Shown here piece by piece: positions 42,819 to 52,738 of a stretch of DNA of 64,000 nt; the stretch's first letter is position 1; each line of letters starts with the position of its first letter. The stretch is from Streptomyces albicerus (GTDB taxonomy: Bacteria; Actinomycetota; Actinomycetes; Streptomycetales; Streptomycetaceae): contig NZ_VWMY01000049.1 in NCBI RefSeq assembly GCF_008905045.1, positions 25,141 to 89,140 on the forward strand, given 5' to 3'. Under the pieces are notes generated by a model. The model saw only the letters and a program-made list of their open reading frames with translations. It had not been told where the DNA came from and ran no database searches. A program made the position numbers and the translations under genes.

Positions 42819-45026
42819 ATGGTGGACGAGGCGGCGTCCGAACCCGATGCCCTGCACCGTCGGATCCATGCGCTGTCGCCCGAGCGGCGTCTGCTGCTCG
42901 GGCGTCGACTGGCCGAACTGCAGAAGGCCGACCGGCAGCCGCTCCCCCGGCTCAGACGCGAGGCGGGCATCAACCGCCTGCCGGCCACCCCCGGCCAGGA
43001 ACGTCTCTTCTTCCACCAGCAGTTGCGGCCGGAATCACCGGCGTACGTGCTGCCGGTCGCGCTGCGCCTGACGGGCGCTCTGCGCGAGGATGTCCTGCGC
43101 GACGCGCTGGCATCGCTCGTACGCCGGCACGAGCCGCTGCGCACCGGCTTCGAGGTCGCCGCCACCGACGGACTCGTCCAGGTGGTGCGGGACGCGGACG
43201 AGATGTCCGTGCCGCTCGCCGTGGAATCCGTAACCGCGGGCGAGGTGCCGACGCGGCTGGCGGAACTCGCCGGACAGCCCTTCGATCTGAGCAGCCCACC
43301 TCTGATCCGCATCGCGCTCTGGGAAGTGCCCGATGACGGCCAGGGCGACGAGGGAGAGGATCCGGCGGGGGTCTGGATCCTGGCCCTGACGGCGCATCAC
43401 GCCGTGCTGGACGGCTGGTCGCTGGGCATCCTCATCGAGGACCTCGTCGCCCTCTACGGAGCGGCGGCCGAGGGCCGCGCACCGGAGCTGGCGCCACTGG
43501 GCGTACAGTTCGCGGACTTCGCCGCATGGGAGCGCCAACAGGCCGAGGACCCGGAGACCGAACGCCACGTCGCGTACTGGCGGGAATCCCTGGCGGACGC
43601 CCGGGCGCCCGCCCTTCCCGTCGGCGGACACCGCCGGCCCGACCGGGGGGCCGGGGGCTGCCACGCCGTACCGGTGGCCGTCTCCCCCGCTCTGACCGCT
43701 GTGCTCACGCGGCTCGGGCAGTCCGCCGAGGCCACCCCCTTCATGGTGCTGCTCTCCGCGTTCGCTCTGGTTCTGGAGCGCTGGTCGGGACAGTCGGATC
43801 TGCTTGTCTGCACCGCGACGGCAGGACGGTCGAGGCCCGAGCTCGAACGGCTGGTGGGATTCTTCGCACGAACCGTCCCGCTGCGGCTGACGGTTGATCC
43901 GACCGGCACCTTCGACGAACTCCTGGCACGCACGCGCAGCCGATGCCTTGACGCCTACGCGCACGAGAGCTTGCCCCTGCACCGGATCCTCACCGCCGCC
44001 GACGCGGAACAGACCGGTGGGCGGCTGATGCGGCTGACCGTGATGATCTCCATGCGGGACGTCCCGATGGGCCGCACGCGGCTGCCGGGCGTGTCGGCGA
44101 ATGTTCTCGAACTCCCGTCCGGAGGAACGGACTTCGATCTGAGCCTCGACCTGCACCCGAACCCCGAAGGCGGAGTGTCCGGCTGGCTGCACTACTCCGG
44201 AGAGCTGTTCGCGCGGGAGACCGTCGAGCGCGTCGCAGCGGCGTTCCTCGATGTCCTGGAGGCCGTGGGGTCACTTGCGGGCAACGGCTCCGCACCGCTG
44301 TCCGAACTGCCCGGGCCGCGTGAGCCGATCTCCCGGTACGCCCCGGCCCCGGGGGACCCGGCGGAGCGGCAACGGCTCGTGGTCCACGGCGCTCTGGTGG
44401 ACGTCGACGAGGTGACGGCCGCCCTGCGGAAGCAGCCCGGTGTCGGAGACGCGGTCGTGCTGGCCCGGAGCCACGAGGACGGTGGCCACCGGCTGCTCGC
44501 CTACGTCACCGGTTCGCGCCCCGGGACGGTGCCCGCCGGGGACTCGCTGCGCCGCCGACTGGCCGAGTGTCTGCCTCCCCCGATGGTTCCCGACCACGTG
44601 ACAGCCCTGGACTCCTTTCCGCTCACCGCCGGTGGTCGGCTCGACCGGGGAGCCCTGCCGGTTCCCGACCAGGCCCGCACCCGCCACGCCGGCGCCTACG
44701 CGCCACCGTCCGGCGAGCTGGAGCAGGTCCTCGCCGACGTCTGGGGACGGACACTCGACGTCGAGGACCCCGGCCGGGACGACGACTTCTTCCGCCTCGG
44801 CGGTCATTCGCTGCTGGCGACGCTGATGGTGTCCCGGGTACGTGAGCTGTTCCGGGTCGAACTGCCGTTGCACTTCTTCGTCGAGGCGCCCACCATCGCC
44901 TCGCTGGCCGCACTGGTACGTGAGCAGGCGAGGCTCGACGGCGCGGACGCCGACCGGATCGCCGGGCTCGTCCGCCGGGTCCAGCAGATGTCCGCGGACG
45001 CCGTCGAGGCGGAACTGCGGAAGTGA
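42819..45026 (+). CDS. NRPS C-(A remnant)-T
   Basis: A 735-residue protein. The C domain is complete (PATPGQERLFFHQQ, HHAVLDGWS). It is followed directly by about 110 residues that match only the small C-terminal subdomain of an A domain (VHGALVDVDEVTAAL, PLTAGGRLDRGAL, with the A10 Lys changed to Arg), then an intact T (LGGHSLLATLM). The 400-residue A core is absent, so loading must occur in trans. ATG 42819 has AGGAGG six bases before it; GTG 42816 is less likely. It heads the operon with the MFS and M28 genes. Confidence 0.88.
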   Translation: MVDEAASEPDALHRRIHALSPERRLLLGRRLAELQKADRQPLPRLRREAGINRLPATPGQERLFFHQQLRPESPAYVLPVALRLTGALREDVLRDALASLVRRHEPLRTGFEVAATDGLVQVVRDADEMSVPLAVESVTAGEVPTRLAELAGQPFDLSSPPLIRIALWEVPDDGQGDEGEDPAGVWILALTAHHAVLDGWSLGILIEDLVALYGAAAEGRAPELAPLGVQFADFAAWERQQAEDPETERHVAYWRESLADARAPALPVGGHRRPDRGAGGCHAVPVAVSPALTAVLTRLGQSAEATPFMVLLSAFALVLERWSGQSDLLVCTATAGRSRPELERLVGFFARTVPLRLTVDPTGTFDELLARTRSRCLDAYAHESLPLHRILTAADAEQTGGRLMRLTVMISMRDVPMGRTRLPGVSANVLELPSGGTDFDLSLDLHPNPEGGVSGWLHYSGELFARETVERVAAAFLDVLEAVGSLAGNGSAPLSELPGPREPISRYAPAPGDPAERQRLVVHGALVDVDEVTAALRKQPGVGDAVVLARSHEDGGHRLLAYVTGSRPGTVPAGDSLRRRLAECLPPPMVPDHVTALDSFPLTAGGRLDRGALPVPDQARTRHAGAYAPPSGELEQVLADVWGRTLDVEDPGRDDDFFRLGGHSLLATLMVSRVRELFRVELPLHFFVEAPTIASLAALVREQARLDGADADRIAGLVRRVQQMSADAVEAELRK

Positions 45027-45118
45027 GGGAATGACGGCACGACGACCGGATCGGCAGTGGTCCTCATGGCCGCAACCATGGCCGCAACGCGTGATCGCGG
45101 GAAACGGGAGCGGCCTGC

Positions 45119-46402
45119 ATGACCGCGACGGCCGACGGCAGGAAGTTCGCACCCGGGTTCTGGCGCCTGTGGACCGCGACCACCGTCTCCGGGCTCGGCG
45201 ACGGTGTACGGATCATGGCGCTCTCGCTGTTCGCGGCCGCACTCACCCGCGATCCCTTCCTGGTGGCTCTCGTCACCGTCGCGGGCCGGCTGCCGTGGGT
45301 GTGCGTCGGGCCCCTGGCAGGCGCTCTCGTCGACCGGATCGACCGGTGGCGCGCGCTGTGGCTCTGCGACGTGGCCCGCGCCGTGGTGCTGACGGTGTTC
45401 GTCGCTCTCAGCGCCCTCGGCCAGGTGACGATCGCGGTACTCGCGGCGACCGCCTTCGCGCTGAGTTCCGTCCAGGCGATGGCGGACAACCTCTCTCAGG
45501 CCGTCGTCCGTGATGTTGTGGGGCCGGGATCGCTCGACACGGCCAACAGCCGGCTCCTGGGCGGGCAGTTCATCACGGTCGAGTTCATCGGCGTGCCGAT
45601 GGGGACTGCACTGTTCCTCGTGTCCCCCACACTCCCGTTCGCCCTCAACGCCTCCTCGTTCCTGCTCTCCGCGGTGCTGGTGTTCGGCCTCCGTGGATAC
45701 GGGCAACAGCCCTCGGGCGCCGCTGATGGCCTCTCACTGCGCGCCCTGCGCACCGGTACCGCATCCGGCTTCCGCCGGCTCTTCGGCCACCCGTTGCTGC
45801 GGACCCTCTGCCTGATGGCCGGTCTTCTCAACTTCGCCCTGGTCAGCGTGATCGGCATCGTCGTTCTGTACGCGTTCGAGGTGCTGCATCTGAGCAGCAC
45901 CGAATACAGCGTCATGCTCGTGGTCGTCGCCCTGGGCGGGCTGGCCGGTGTGCTGCTCGCGCCCAGGATCACGCGGGCGCTGGGTCGCGGCACCTCCCTC
46001 CAGGTGGCGTTCGGCATCTGTCCGCTGCCCTTCGCGATCAGCGGAGGCACGTCGAACGCCCTGTTGTCGGCCAGCGCCTTCGCGGTGGTGGGAGCGAGCA
46101 TCTCGGTCGCCAACGTCACGTCCACGACCCTGCGCCAGACACTGATCCCGCCGGAGATGTTCGGCAGCGTCAATGGCGCGTACCGGTCCGTCGTGAACGG
46201 GCTCTCCCCGCTCGGCGGCCTCGCGGGAGGCATCTTCGCGGACCGGCTCGGACTGCGGGCCCCCTTCTTCATCGCGGCAGGACTGCTGCTGGTCGCGGCC
46301 TGCATCGCCCTGCCGCGACTGACCAACGCCCACATCGCGGCCGCCGAGAAGTCCGCGGCGGACGACCGTCTCAGGGCCCACGGTCCTGCTCAAGGACAGT
46401 AA
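45119..46402 (+). CDS. MFS exporter (EntS/MFS_3-like)
   Basis: A 427-residue membrane protein with about 12 hydrophobic segments. SGLGDGVRIMALSLFAAAL and the loop GPLAGALVDRIDRWRAL are typical of the EntS/MefA-type MFS_3 group that exports siderophores, peptides or macrolides. It lies 93 bases after the C-T NRPS and 12 before the peptidase in one operon. It probably exports the peptide product, possibly as an inactive precursor trimmed by the M28 enzyme. Confidence 0.9.
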   Translation: MTATADGRKFAPGFWRLWTATTVSGLGDGVRIMALSLFAAALTRDPFLVALVTVAGRLPWVCVGPLAGALVDRIDRWRALWLCDVARAVVLTVFVALSALGQVTIAVLAATAFALSSVQAMADNLSQAVVRDVVGPGSLDTANSRLLGGQFITVEFIGVPMGTALFLVSPTLPFALNASSFLLSAVLVFGLRGYGQQPSGAADGLSLRALRTGTASGFRRLFGHPLLRTLCLMAGLLNFALVSVIGIVVLYAFEVLHLSSTEYSVMLVVVALGGLAGVLLAPRITRALGRGTSLQVAFGICPLPFAISGGTSNALLSASAFAVVGASISVANVTSTTLRQTLIPPEMFGSVNGAYRSVVNGLSPLGGLAGGIFADRLGLRAPFFIAAGLLLVAACIALPRLTNAHIAAAEKSAADDRLRAHGPAQGQ

Positions 46403-46413
46403 GGAACGCCTCA

Positions 46414-48690
46414 GTGACAGCGCTTCGCAGAGCGGTGCCCGCCGTACTCGCCCTGGCTGCCGTACTCCTGACCGTCTACAGCACCCTCGGCTTCACCGCG
46501 CCGCCCTCCGCCCTGCCGGCCGACGCACCGCCCGCCTCGTTCTCCGCGGGCCGGGCGCACCAGCGGATCGCAGCTCTCGCCACCTCTTCACATCCCATGG
46601 GCACCCCGGCGCACGCCCGTGTCCGTGAGCAGCTTGTCGACGAATTCACGGCACTGGGACTGCGCCCGGAGGTCCGGGAGTCGGTCGCCGACCAGACGGG
46701 TTCCGGCTCCGCGGTCATCGCGCCGGTGCGGAACATCCACGTGAAACTGGCCGGTCGTGACCCGACCGGCCGTGTTCTGATCGTCGCGCACTACGACTCC
46801 GTCCCGCACAGCCCGGGCGCCTCGGACGACGGTCTGGGCGTCGGCGCGGTTCTGGAGATCGCCAGGGCCCTGAGTTCGGGGCCCCCGCCGCGCAATGACA
46901 TCGAGTTCCTCCTCACGGACGGGGAGGAGGTGGGACTGCTCGGCGCCCGCTCGTTCGCCGCCTCGGCCCGGCCCCGCGGCACTGTCGTCCTCAATCTGGA
47001 CGCGGCGGGAACCTCGGGACGAGCGGTGATGTTCCAGACCGGGGCCCACAGTGCCGCGCTGCTCTCCGCACTCGGCAACCGCCCCCCGGTGACCACGTCC
47101 CTGTCCGACGAGGTCTACCGACTCCTCCCGCACGAAACCGACTTCACCGTCTTCCACAACGCCGGCATGACAGGTATGAACTTCGCGGTGGTCGGCGGTT
47201 CGGCCAACTACCACACCACGCAGGACAATCTCGCGAACCTCGACACAGGAACCCTCCAGGACCTGGGCTCCACCGTACTCGCCGCGGCCGGTAAGCTCGC
47301 GGGCTCGGATCTCACCGAGGTGGAGGACGCGTCCGAGGCGACCTACTTCACCCTGGGAGGCCTGCTGGTCGTCTACTCCGAGGCATGGGTGCTGCCGATG
47401 GCTCTGGTGGCCCTCGCCGCAGCTCTGGCCGCCCTGTGGTGGGCCCGCCGCCACAGCGGAGTCGGGTGGCGCCCGTTGAGCGTCGCCGCCGCGACACTCC
47501 CTGTCCCCCTGTCCGTGGCCTTCGCCCTGGGCTGGGCCGGCTGGCAGGTGCTGTGCTGGATTCGGCCGGAGTACGGAGGCTTCGCCTTCGGCAACCCCTA
47601 CCGCGCGGGGCTCACCTCGATCGGATTCGCCTCCTTCGCGGCTGCGGCCGCCTACGTCTGGGCGGCTCTGTTCCTGCGCAGGGGGTACGGCTTCGAGGCC
47701 GGAGCGGCCGTAACCCTGTGGTTGGCCGTCATGGCGGTGGCGACCGCGGTGTTCTTCCCCGGGGCCGCGTACCTCTTCGGCTGGCCCGCACTGTTCGGCG
47801 CGGCGGGACTGGCAGCGGTGGCCCGGCAGGCGTCGACGGCCCGGAGCAGGGTTCTCGTACCCGCCGGCGCCGTGGGCCTCCCGGCGGCGGTGCTGGTGCT
47901 CCCGGTGGCCGATCTTCTCAAGGATTCCGTGGGGCTGGCCCTCGTGGCGATCCCGTTGGTCCTGGTCGCCCTGGTCGCGGCGCCCCTGGCCTCGTTCCTC
48001 GCCGTGGCGATGCCCGGCCGACAGGCGGTGGTGCCCTTGGCGGCGCTGGTCCTCGCCGGGCTGACCCTGTCCGGCACCGGCACCGCCCTCGACGACGTGG
48101 ACCGCGCGCACCCCGCGCCCATCAGCCTCGTCTATGGATTCGACGCCGATACGGGCCGGGCCCAGTGGCTCAGTGACGGCACGGGGGCCACCGGCTGGTC
48201 ACGGTCCTACGCGAGCGGCAGCCGCCGGGCGGTGGAGGACACTTTCCCTCTCCTCACAGGAGAGGACGGGTGGCACGCCGCCGCAGGCCCTCGCGTCACC
48301 CTTCCGACTCCGGCCCTGCGCGTACGGGGAAGCCGTACGGTCGGTGGCGCCCGGGAGATCCGTCTGTGGGTGGGCACCGACCGCGGGCACGCCACCCGGC
48401 TCACTGTCTATACGCGCAAGGATGCCCTCCTGAGCGCCCGGATCGGCACCGCGAAGGTACCGGGCGGGCAGAACCGTGCGTTCGCCTCGGGGCCCTGGAA
48501 GTGGGGCCTGCTGCTGCCCGCGCCGCGCCCGGGAGGCGACGAGTTGATACTCACGGTGCGTGACGATCGCCCGTTGCACTTGCTTCTTGAAGCGCAGACC
48601 ACCCGGATCCCCGTGCGCCCGCCCGCCTCGGCCACCTGGTCAGCCCACATGTCGGGCATCTCCCTGGTCTCACGGACGTTCACGGCCTGA
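46414..48690 (+). CDS. Membrane-bound M28-family metallopeptidase
   Basis: A 758-residue protein. A signal anchor (about residues 8-28) leads into an M28 domain whose zinc ligands are visible: IVAHYDSVP (His), SDDGLG (Asp), TDGEEVG (Glu-Glu), NLDAAG (Asp) and LLPHETDF (His). From about residue 310 to 560 come several membrane helices, then a 190-residue C-terminal domain probably outside. M28 enzymes are mostly aminopeptidases. GTG 46414 follows AAGGA. Placement after an exporter in an acyl-peptide cluster invites the idea of extracellular maturation, as ClbP does for colibactin with an unrelated fold; it could also be a self-protection enzyme. Confidence 0.88.
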   Translation: MTALRRAVPAVLALAAVLLTVYSTLGFTAPPSALPADAPPASFSAGRAHQRIAALATSSHPMGTPAHARVREQLVDEFTALGLRPEVRESVADQTGSGSAVIAPVRNIHVKLAGRDPTGRVLIVAHYDSVPHSPGASDDGLGVGAVLEIARALSSGPPPRNDIEFLLTDGEEVGLLGARSFAASARPRGTVVLNLDAAGTSGRAVMFQTGAHSAALLSALGNRPPVTTSLSDEVYRLLPHETDFTVFHNAGMTGMNFAVVGGSANYHTTQDNLANLDTGTLQDLGSTVLAAAGKLAGSDLTEVEDASEATYFTLGGLLVVYSEAWVLPMALVALAAALAALWWARRHSGVGWRPLSVAAATLPVPLSVAFALGWAGWQVLCWIRPEYGGFAFGNPYRAGLTSIGFASFAAAAAYVWAALFLRRGYGFEAGAAVTLWLAVMAVATAVFFPGAAYLFGWPALFGAAGLAAVARQASTARSRVLVPAGAVGLPAAVLVLPVADLLKDSVGLALVAIPLVLVALVAAPLASFLAVAMPGRQAVVPLAALVLAGLTLSGTGTALDDVDRAHPAPISLVYGFDADTGRAQWLSDGTGATGWSRSYASGSRRAVEDTFPLLTGEDGWHAAAGPRVTLPTPALRVRGSRTVGGAREIRLWVGTDRGHATRLTVYTRKDALLSARIGTAKVPGGQNRAFASGPWKWGLLLPAPRPGGDELILTVRDDRPLHLLLEAQTTRIPVRPPASATWSAHMSGISLVSRTFTA

Positions 48691-48714
48691 CGCCTCCACC
48701 ACGGTACGGAGGCG
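48691..48714 (+). terminator. Hairpin after the M28 gene
   Basis: CGCCTCC (48691-48697) pairs with GGAGGCG (48708-48714) across a 10-base loop directly after the M28 stop codon. There is no T-run, as is common in Streptomyces. It probably marks the right end of the cluster's transcription. Confidence 0.5.
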
Positions 48715-48923
48715 GGCTCCGTCCATAAGGCAACCGGAGGGAGGAGGCGGAGAGTACGGTGACGATCTCAGGCGGGTCCGCGACCGCGGAACGCCCCGCG
48801 AGGAACGCGTTTACATCCCCGCCGGAGGATGGCGGCGAGCCGCCCCTGTAGGGTTCCAGAAGTGATGTACAGCATCTGACCAGGCACTTTGCGACTCCGG
48901 CGATCACGACAAGCTCGGACCCC

Positions 48924-49729
48924 ATGGCACTGCGCATGCTCTACCTGGTCTTCCTCCGACTCCTCGGACTGCTCCTGCTGCTCTCCCGCTCGCAGCAGAC
49001 CAAGGACGCCGAGCTGCTCGCGCTGCGCCACGAGAACGCGGTGCTGCGCCGCCAGCTCGGCGTCCGGCCACACCTCACCTGGCCGGACCGCGCAGTGCTC
49101 GCCGCCCTCGCCCGGCACCTACCCTCCCGGCTGCGCCGACACCGCCTGTTCACACCCGACACCCTGCTCACCTGGCACCGGCGACTACTGCGCTGGAAGT
49201 GAAAGCAGAAACCCGCACGGACCGGCCGCCCGCCGATCTCCGAGGAACTCACCGCCCTGATCCTGCGCCTGGCCCGCGAGAACCCGACCTGGGGCTCAAC
49301 CCGTATCCAGGGCGAGCTGCGGCGCCTGGGCCACCGCGTCGGCGCCTCCACCATCCGACGCATCCTGCGCAGCGCCGACCTCGGCCCCGCACCCAGACGA
49401 AGCCGCAGCGCCCCGACCTGGCGCGAGTTCATACGCGCCCAGGCCTCCGGCCTGCTCGCCGCCGACTTCTTCCACGTGGACACCGCCGCGCTGACCAGGC
49501 TGTACGCCTTCGTGGTCATGGAGGTCGGCACCCGCACCGTGCACATCCTCGGCGTCACCGCCCACCCGACCGCAGCCTGGACCACCCAGCTCTCGAGGAA
49601 CCTCCTCGCAGACCGCGCCGCCCGCTTCCGCTACCTGCTACGCGACCGCGACAGCCGCTACACCCAGGCGTTGTCGGCACGGAATGGAGTCAGCAAGTCA
49701 CCTATTGGAGTCAGGCAGTCATCACGCTG
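48924..49729 (+). pseudogene. Integrase-type transposase, interrupted and truncated
   Basis: Reading one frame gives an N-terminal part (TKDAELLALRHENAVLRRQL, LFTPDTLLTWHRRLLRWK), a TGA stop at 49200-49202, then continues with NPTWGSTRIQGELRRLGHRV and the start of an rve/DDE core (LLAADFFHVDT, then LLRDRDSRYTQ). Two of the three catalytic acids are seen; the frame leaves the transposase near 49680 and the C-terminal Glu region is missing. It is a dead insertion-sequence remnant next to the cluster border. I did not identify terminal inverted repeats. Confidence 0.85.
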
Positions 49730-51265
49730 ACGGCACTCGCCGTGCTGAACCCACCACATCTAGCGAAGGCATTGGACGATCCCCGACGCGCGGCCGCAGC
49801 CTCGATCGTGGCTGCGGCCAGCGACTGTTATACGCATAGCGACGTCGCCCTGCAGAGTACGCTGATCAACCGCTGCAACTACCTGGCGGGCCGAGAAATC
49901 CCGGTTCTACTCACGCAGGCACTGGACGGATGCAGTTACTCAGCCCTGAGTTCCCTCAGCCGCGCCTACGAGAGAGCGGGCGCGGATTCTGCCGTCGACA
50001 CTGTGCTCACGTGGGCACAGGCTCCTGTACGTGAGGTCGGGCAGTGGAACACGGCCCTCACGTCTCTCGCCTTCGCCGGCAGCCGGCAGGCCGAGGAAGC
50101 CTTGGGCGCAGCCGTGGCGGACTCCGAATTGCAGCGCAGCGCCGCCGAGTCCCCACGGTGGATCTGTGCTGCCGCCGCAGTCTTGGCATGCCCTCGGCTG
50201 CACGGCCTTTGGCCCACCCTCAAGAGCATTCTGCTACGGCCTGATGTCCTGGCGGCCTTGCTGGAGCACATCGACGTGTCCTTTGGCGGCTCCTGGCCGT
50301 CCCAGATGGAAAGCCTCCCTGAGGCCGACCTGGCGCACCTGTATGCCATGGTCACCGACCACGTCGGCCCACCTCCCGATACCCGTGCCCCCGCAGCAGG
50401 GTCCGTCCGCGACCTTCGCCAGCTGCAGAATAGCCTGCTCGTCCTGCTAATCGATAAGAACGCCATGGCAGCAGCTCGGCAACTGGCCGCCCTGGCAACC
50501 CGTTTCCCGAATCTTTCTTACCTGCGCAGGCGCGCCAAGGAGGTCGCCTACACGGCTGCCGACCGTCAAGCCCTTTCCGTGGCCCCGTCCACTCTTCTGC
50601 GACTAGCCAGGGATGCCAGCCTCCGGGTCATCTCCGATGAACGCCACCTTCTGGACATCGTGGTGTCCAGCTTGAGAAGACTAGAAGCGGTCCTCCAAGC
50701 CCCCTACGGCCTGGCGGTGGCTCTGTGGAACCGAAATATGGCGAAGGCGCATCACGCCGAGTGGTGGCCGTGCTGGGAAGAAGACTTCAGCGACCTGGTC
50801 GCCGCCCTCCTGCTACAGGACATCGGCGGCCACCGCATCGTGATTAACCGCGAAGTCCAGATCCAGCGCTTTCTTGGTAAACGCACCGACATCCACATTC
50901 AAGCCACGGTCCCAGGCGAATCCGACCCGCTGACCGTCGTCATCGAATGCAAAGGATGCTGGAACCAGGACCTCCCCACCGCGCTGGCCGACCAACTCGT
51001 CCGCGACTACCTGCGCGCTCCCCGCACCGCGGGTATCTACCTCATCGGCTACTTCGACTGCGCCCACTGGAACCCCAAATTGAGAGAGGACCGGCACCGC
51101 GCACCGCGGGATCATACGATCGGCTCCCTACAGCGAGAGCAGGACGCCCAGGCGCGCGAACAGCGCGACCAGCATGGCGCCATCGTCACCGTTATGATCC
51201 TCGACTGTCGTCTCCCCGGATCCGACGACCCCTGGCGCGCTAGGCCCGACAATTCGGTCGTTTGA
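49681..51265 (+). pseudogene. 5'-truncated large protein with PD-(D/E)XK-like C terminus
   Basis: About 527 codons of good coding sequence begin abruptly where the transposase ends, without a start codon or ribosome binding site. The body is helical and repeat-like (Ala/Leu-rich segments such as AAASIVAAASDCY). Near the C terminus, RTDIHIQA then LTVVIECKGCWNQD fits the D...ExK core of a restriction-endonuclease-like fold. Large actinobacterial NACHT- or STAND-type defence proteins can end this way, so this may be the tail of one, with its N-terminal ATPase lost at the insertion. The base composition is lower in GC than the cluster. The family is not certain. Confidence 0.6.
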
Positions 51266-51370
51266 ACAGCCGGTCAGCAGGCGCGCGAACTACTCCAACC
51301 GAACGGGGGGACGTCGATCTGAGGTTCCCCGTCATACGGGAGCGGCTGATCCCCTTCCACGACGATCGCA

Positions 51371-51560
51371 CTGTTTGGGAGTTGTCCTGGACGGCGGCGG
51401 TACCGTGGAAGCGCTGGAAGACGCAGAGGGCCAGTGGACCGCCGCGCCTTCGTCATGGCATCGCTGGGCACGCTCGCCGGCACCGGCGCCTACGGGCTGC
51501 CCCCCACGCTGCTGGATGCGCCGGGGACCTGGCTCACACGATGCCCGCAGCCCCGAGTCG
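51371..51560 (+). pseudogene. Possible fragment of an XRE-type regulator
   Basis: One frame reads VVLDGGGTVEALEDAEGQW, the next DRRAFVMASLGTLAGTGAYG, which together resemble the linker of Streptomyces helix-turn-helix regulators just after the DNA-binding domain, split by a frameshift. No HTH remains. The surrounding stretch 51266-51781 shows no intact gene. The identification is tentative. Confidence 0.3.
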
Positions 51561-51781
51561 GCGAGGAATCGCAGCAGCGCCACGGTTCATCACGCGCCCG
51601 ACCTCCCGGAACGCCTTGTAGATCTGGTTTTTGCGCGAGTTCGACGACAATCGGCGCATCAGCGTCACCGAAGACACTTTGCATTGTGAAGAGCCACTTC
51701 CGCTTCGTTCGAGAACGCGACACTGAGGTCCGTCATGGGGCGAGACGGCACGCGGCACCACGGCCACCCTCGGCCGGGCGG

Positions 51782-52738
51782 TTACATCTGGACGAGAACG
51801 AGGCCCGCGGCGCGAGTGGTCACCCTCGCCGAGACCACGTCGCCGCTGAGGGCTGCCGTGACGTAGTCCGGAATTTCTGTCCGCAGGCCGCGCAGGACGT
51901 GGTGGAAATATGGGGCTGAGAAATGCCCGGAATCAGCGGGCAGCTCGCGGAAGAGCACGGAGTTCCGGTGTGATTCCATGGCGACGGCGCTGCGGCTGAA
52001 GACGCCCAGACGCAGCCGGGACAGCTGCTCGAAGATTTTCTTCGCGGCCAGCGGAGCACGGTATTGCGGGTCAAGCAGGAATTGGCGCAGTTCCGGGCCG
52101 CAGACCTCGAGGTTGATGTCGAACAGTTCCTGCGGGAGGTCGGGGTCGGCCAGGTCCTCCAGGGGGAGCGCGGAGCGGAAGGCGTCGGACGCCGCATCAT
52201 CGGGGCGACTGCTGTAAAGGTAGTCGGCGGCGAGCGCGCTGAGCACTGAGACGGCCGAGCGGGCGCAGCGCACGCAGTCGGGCGGGACGTGCTGGGTGCA
52301 GCCCAGGCCGGTGCGGTAGGCCGGCGTGCCGCAGTACAGCAGATAGGCAGCGGGCACCTGGAAGTAGTCGGCGGTGGCCAGCAGATTGGGCATCTGCCGC
52401 CCATATGACTTGTTTTCCTGGTCGACTCCGATGAACCAGTCGGCGCCCTTCTTCTTGAGATTCTTCGCCTGGCACAGCAGGCCGAAGCATAGGCCGGTGG
52501 GTTGGTCGATGAACCACCACAGCCAGTCCGCCCCAACCAGCGCCTCCTGGTTCCTTGTGAACGGAATCGGCTGGAGCCGTGGCGCGGTCTCCTGGCACAG
52601 GAGATCGGTCGCGGTCTCCTCGTTCCATCGGTCCTGGAGCGCAAGCTGGAAGGCCATGTACTGGGCTACCCGCGTGCGGCCTCGAGCGAGGGCGGCGAGT
52701 AGGCCGGGGTCCGGGAGGGGGTGTCCGGGCGGGGTCAC
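51782..52738 (-). CDS. DUF6615-like protein, possible nuclease fold
   Basis: A 318-residue protein. The N-terminal third reads QEALVGADWLWWF, then CFGLLCQAKNLKK, fitting the D...QxK variant of the PD-(D/E)XK fold seen in Mrr-like proteins and in the DUF6615 group (assignment from memory of the pattern). The remainder is unassigned but has a Cys-rich patch (CTQHVPPDCVRCAR). The GTG start at 52738 overlaps the stop of the upstream small gene (GTGA), so the two are coupled. A DNA-targeting or defence role is possible. Confidence 0.6.
   Translation of the reverse strand: MTPPGHPLPDPGLLAALARGRTRVAQYMAFQLALQDRWNEETATDLLCQETAPRLQPIPFTRNQEALVGADWLWWFIDQPTGLCFGLLCQAKNLKKKGADWFIGVDQENKSYGRQMPNLLATADYFQVPAAYLLYCGTPAYRTGLGCTQHVPPDCVRCARSAVSVLSALAADYLYSSRPDDAASDAFRSALPLEDLADPDLPQELFDINLEVCGPELRQFLLDPQYRAPLAAKKIFEQLSRLRLGVFSRSAVAMESHRNSVLFRELPADSGHFSAPYFHHVLRGLRTEIPDYVTAALSGDVVSARVTTRAAGLVLVQM

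Noticed and set aside
39661..42819. 1052-codon plus-strand frame opposite the C-(dead A)-T NRPS
   Set aside because: It shows no domain and mirrors the third-position GC of the NRPS gene.
49199..51265. A single 688-codon gene starting inside the transposase
   Set aside because: The first 160 codons are an off-frame shadow of the transposase; true coding in this frame begins near 49681.
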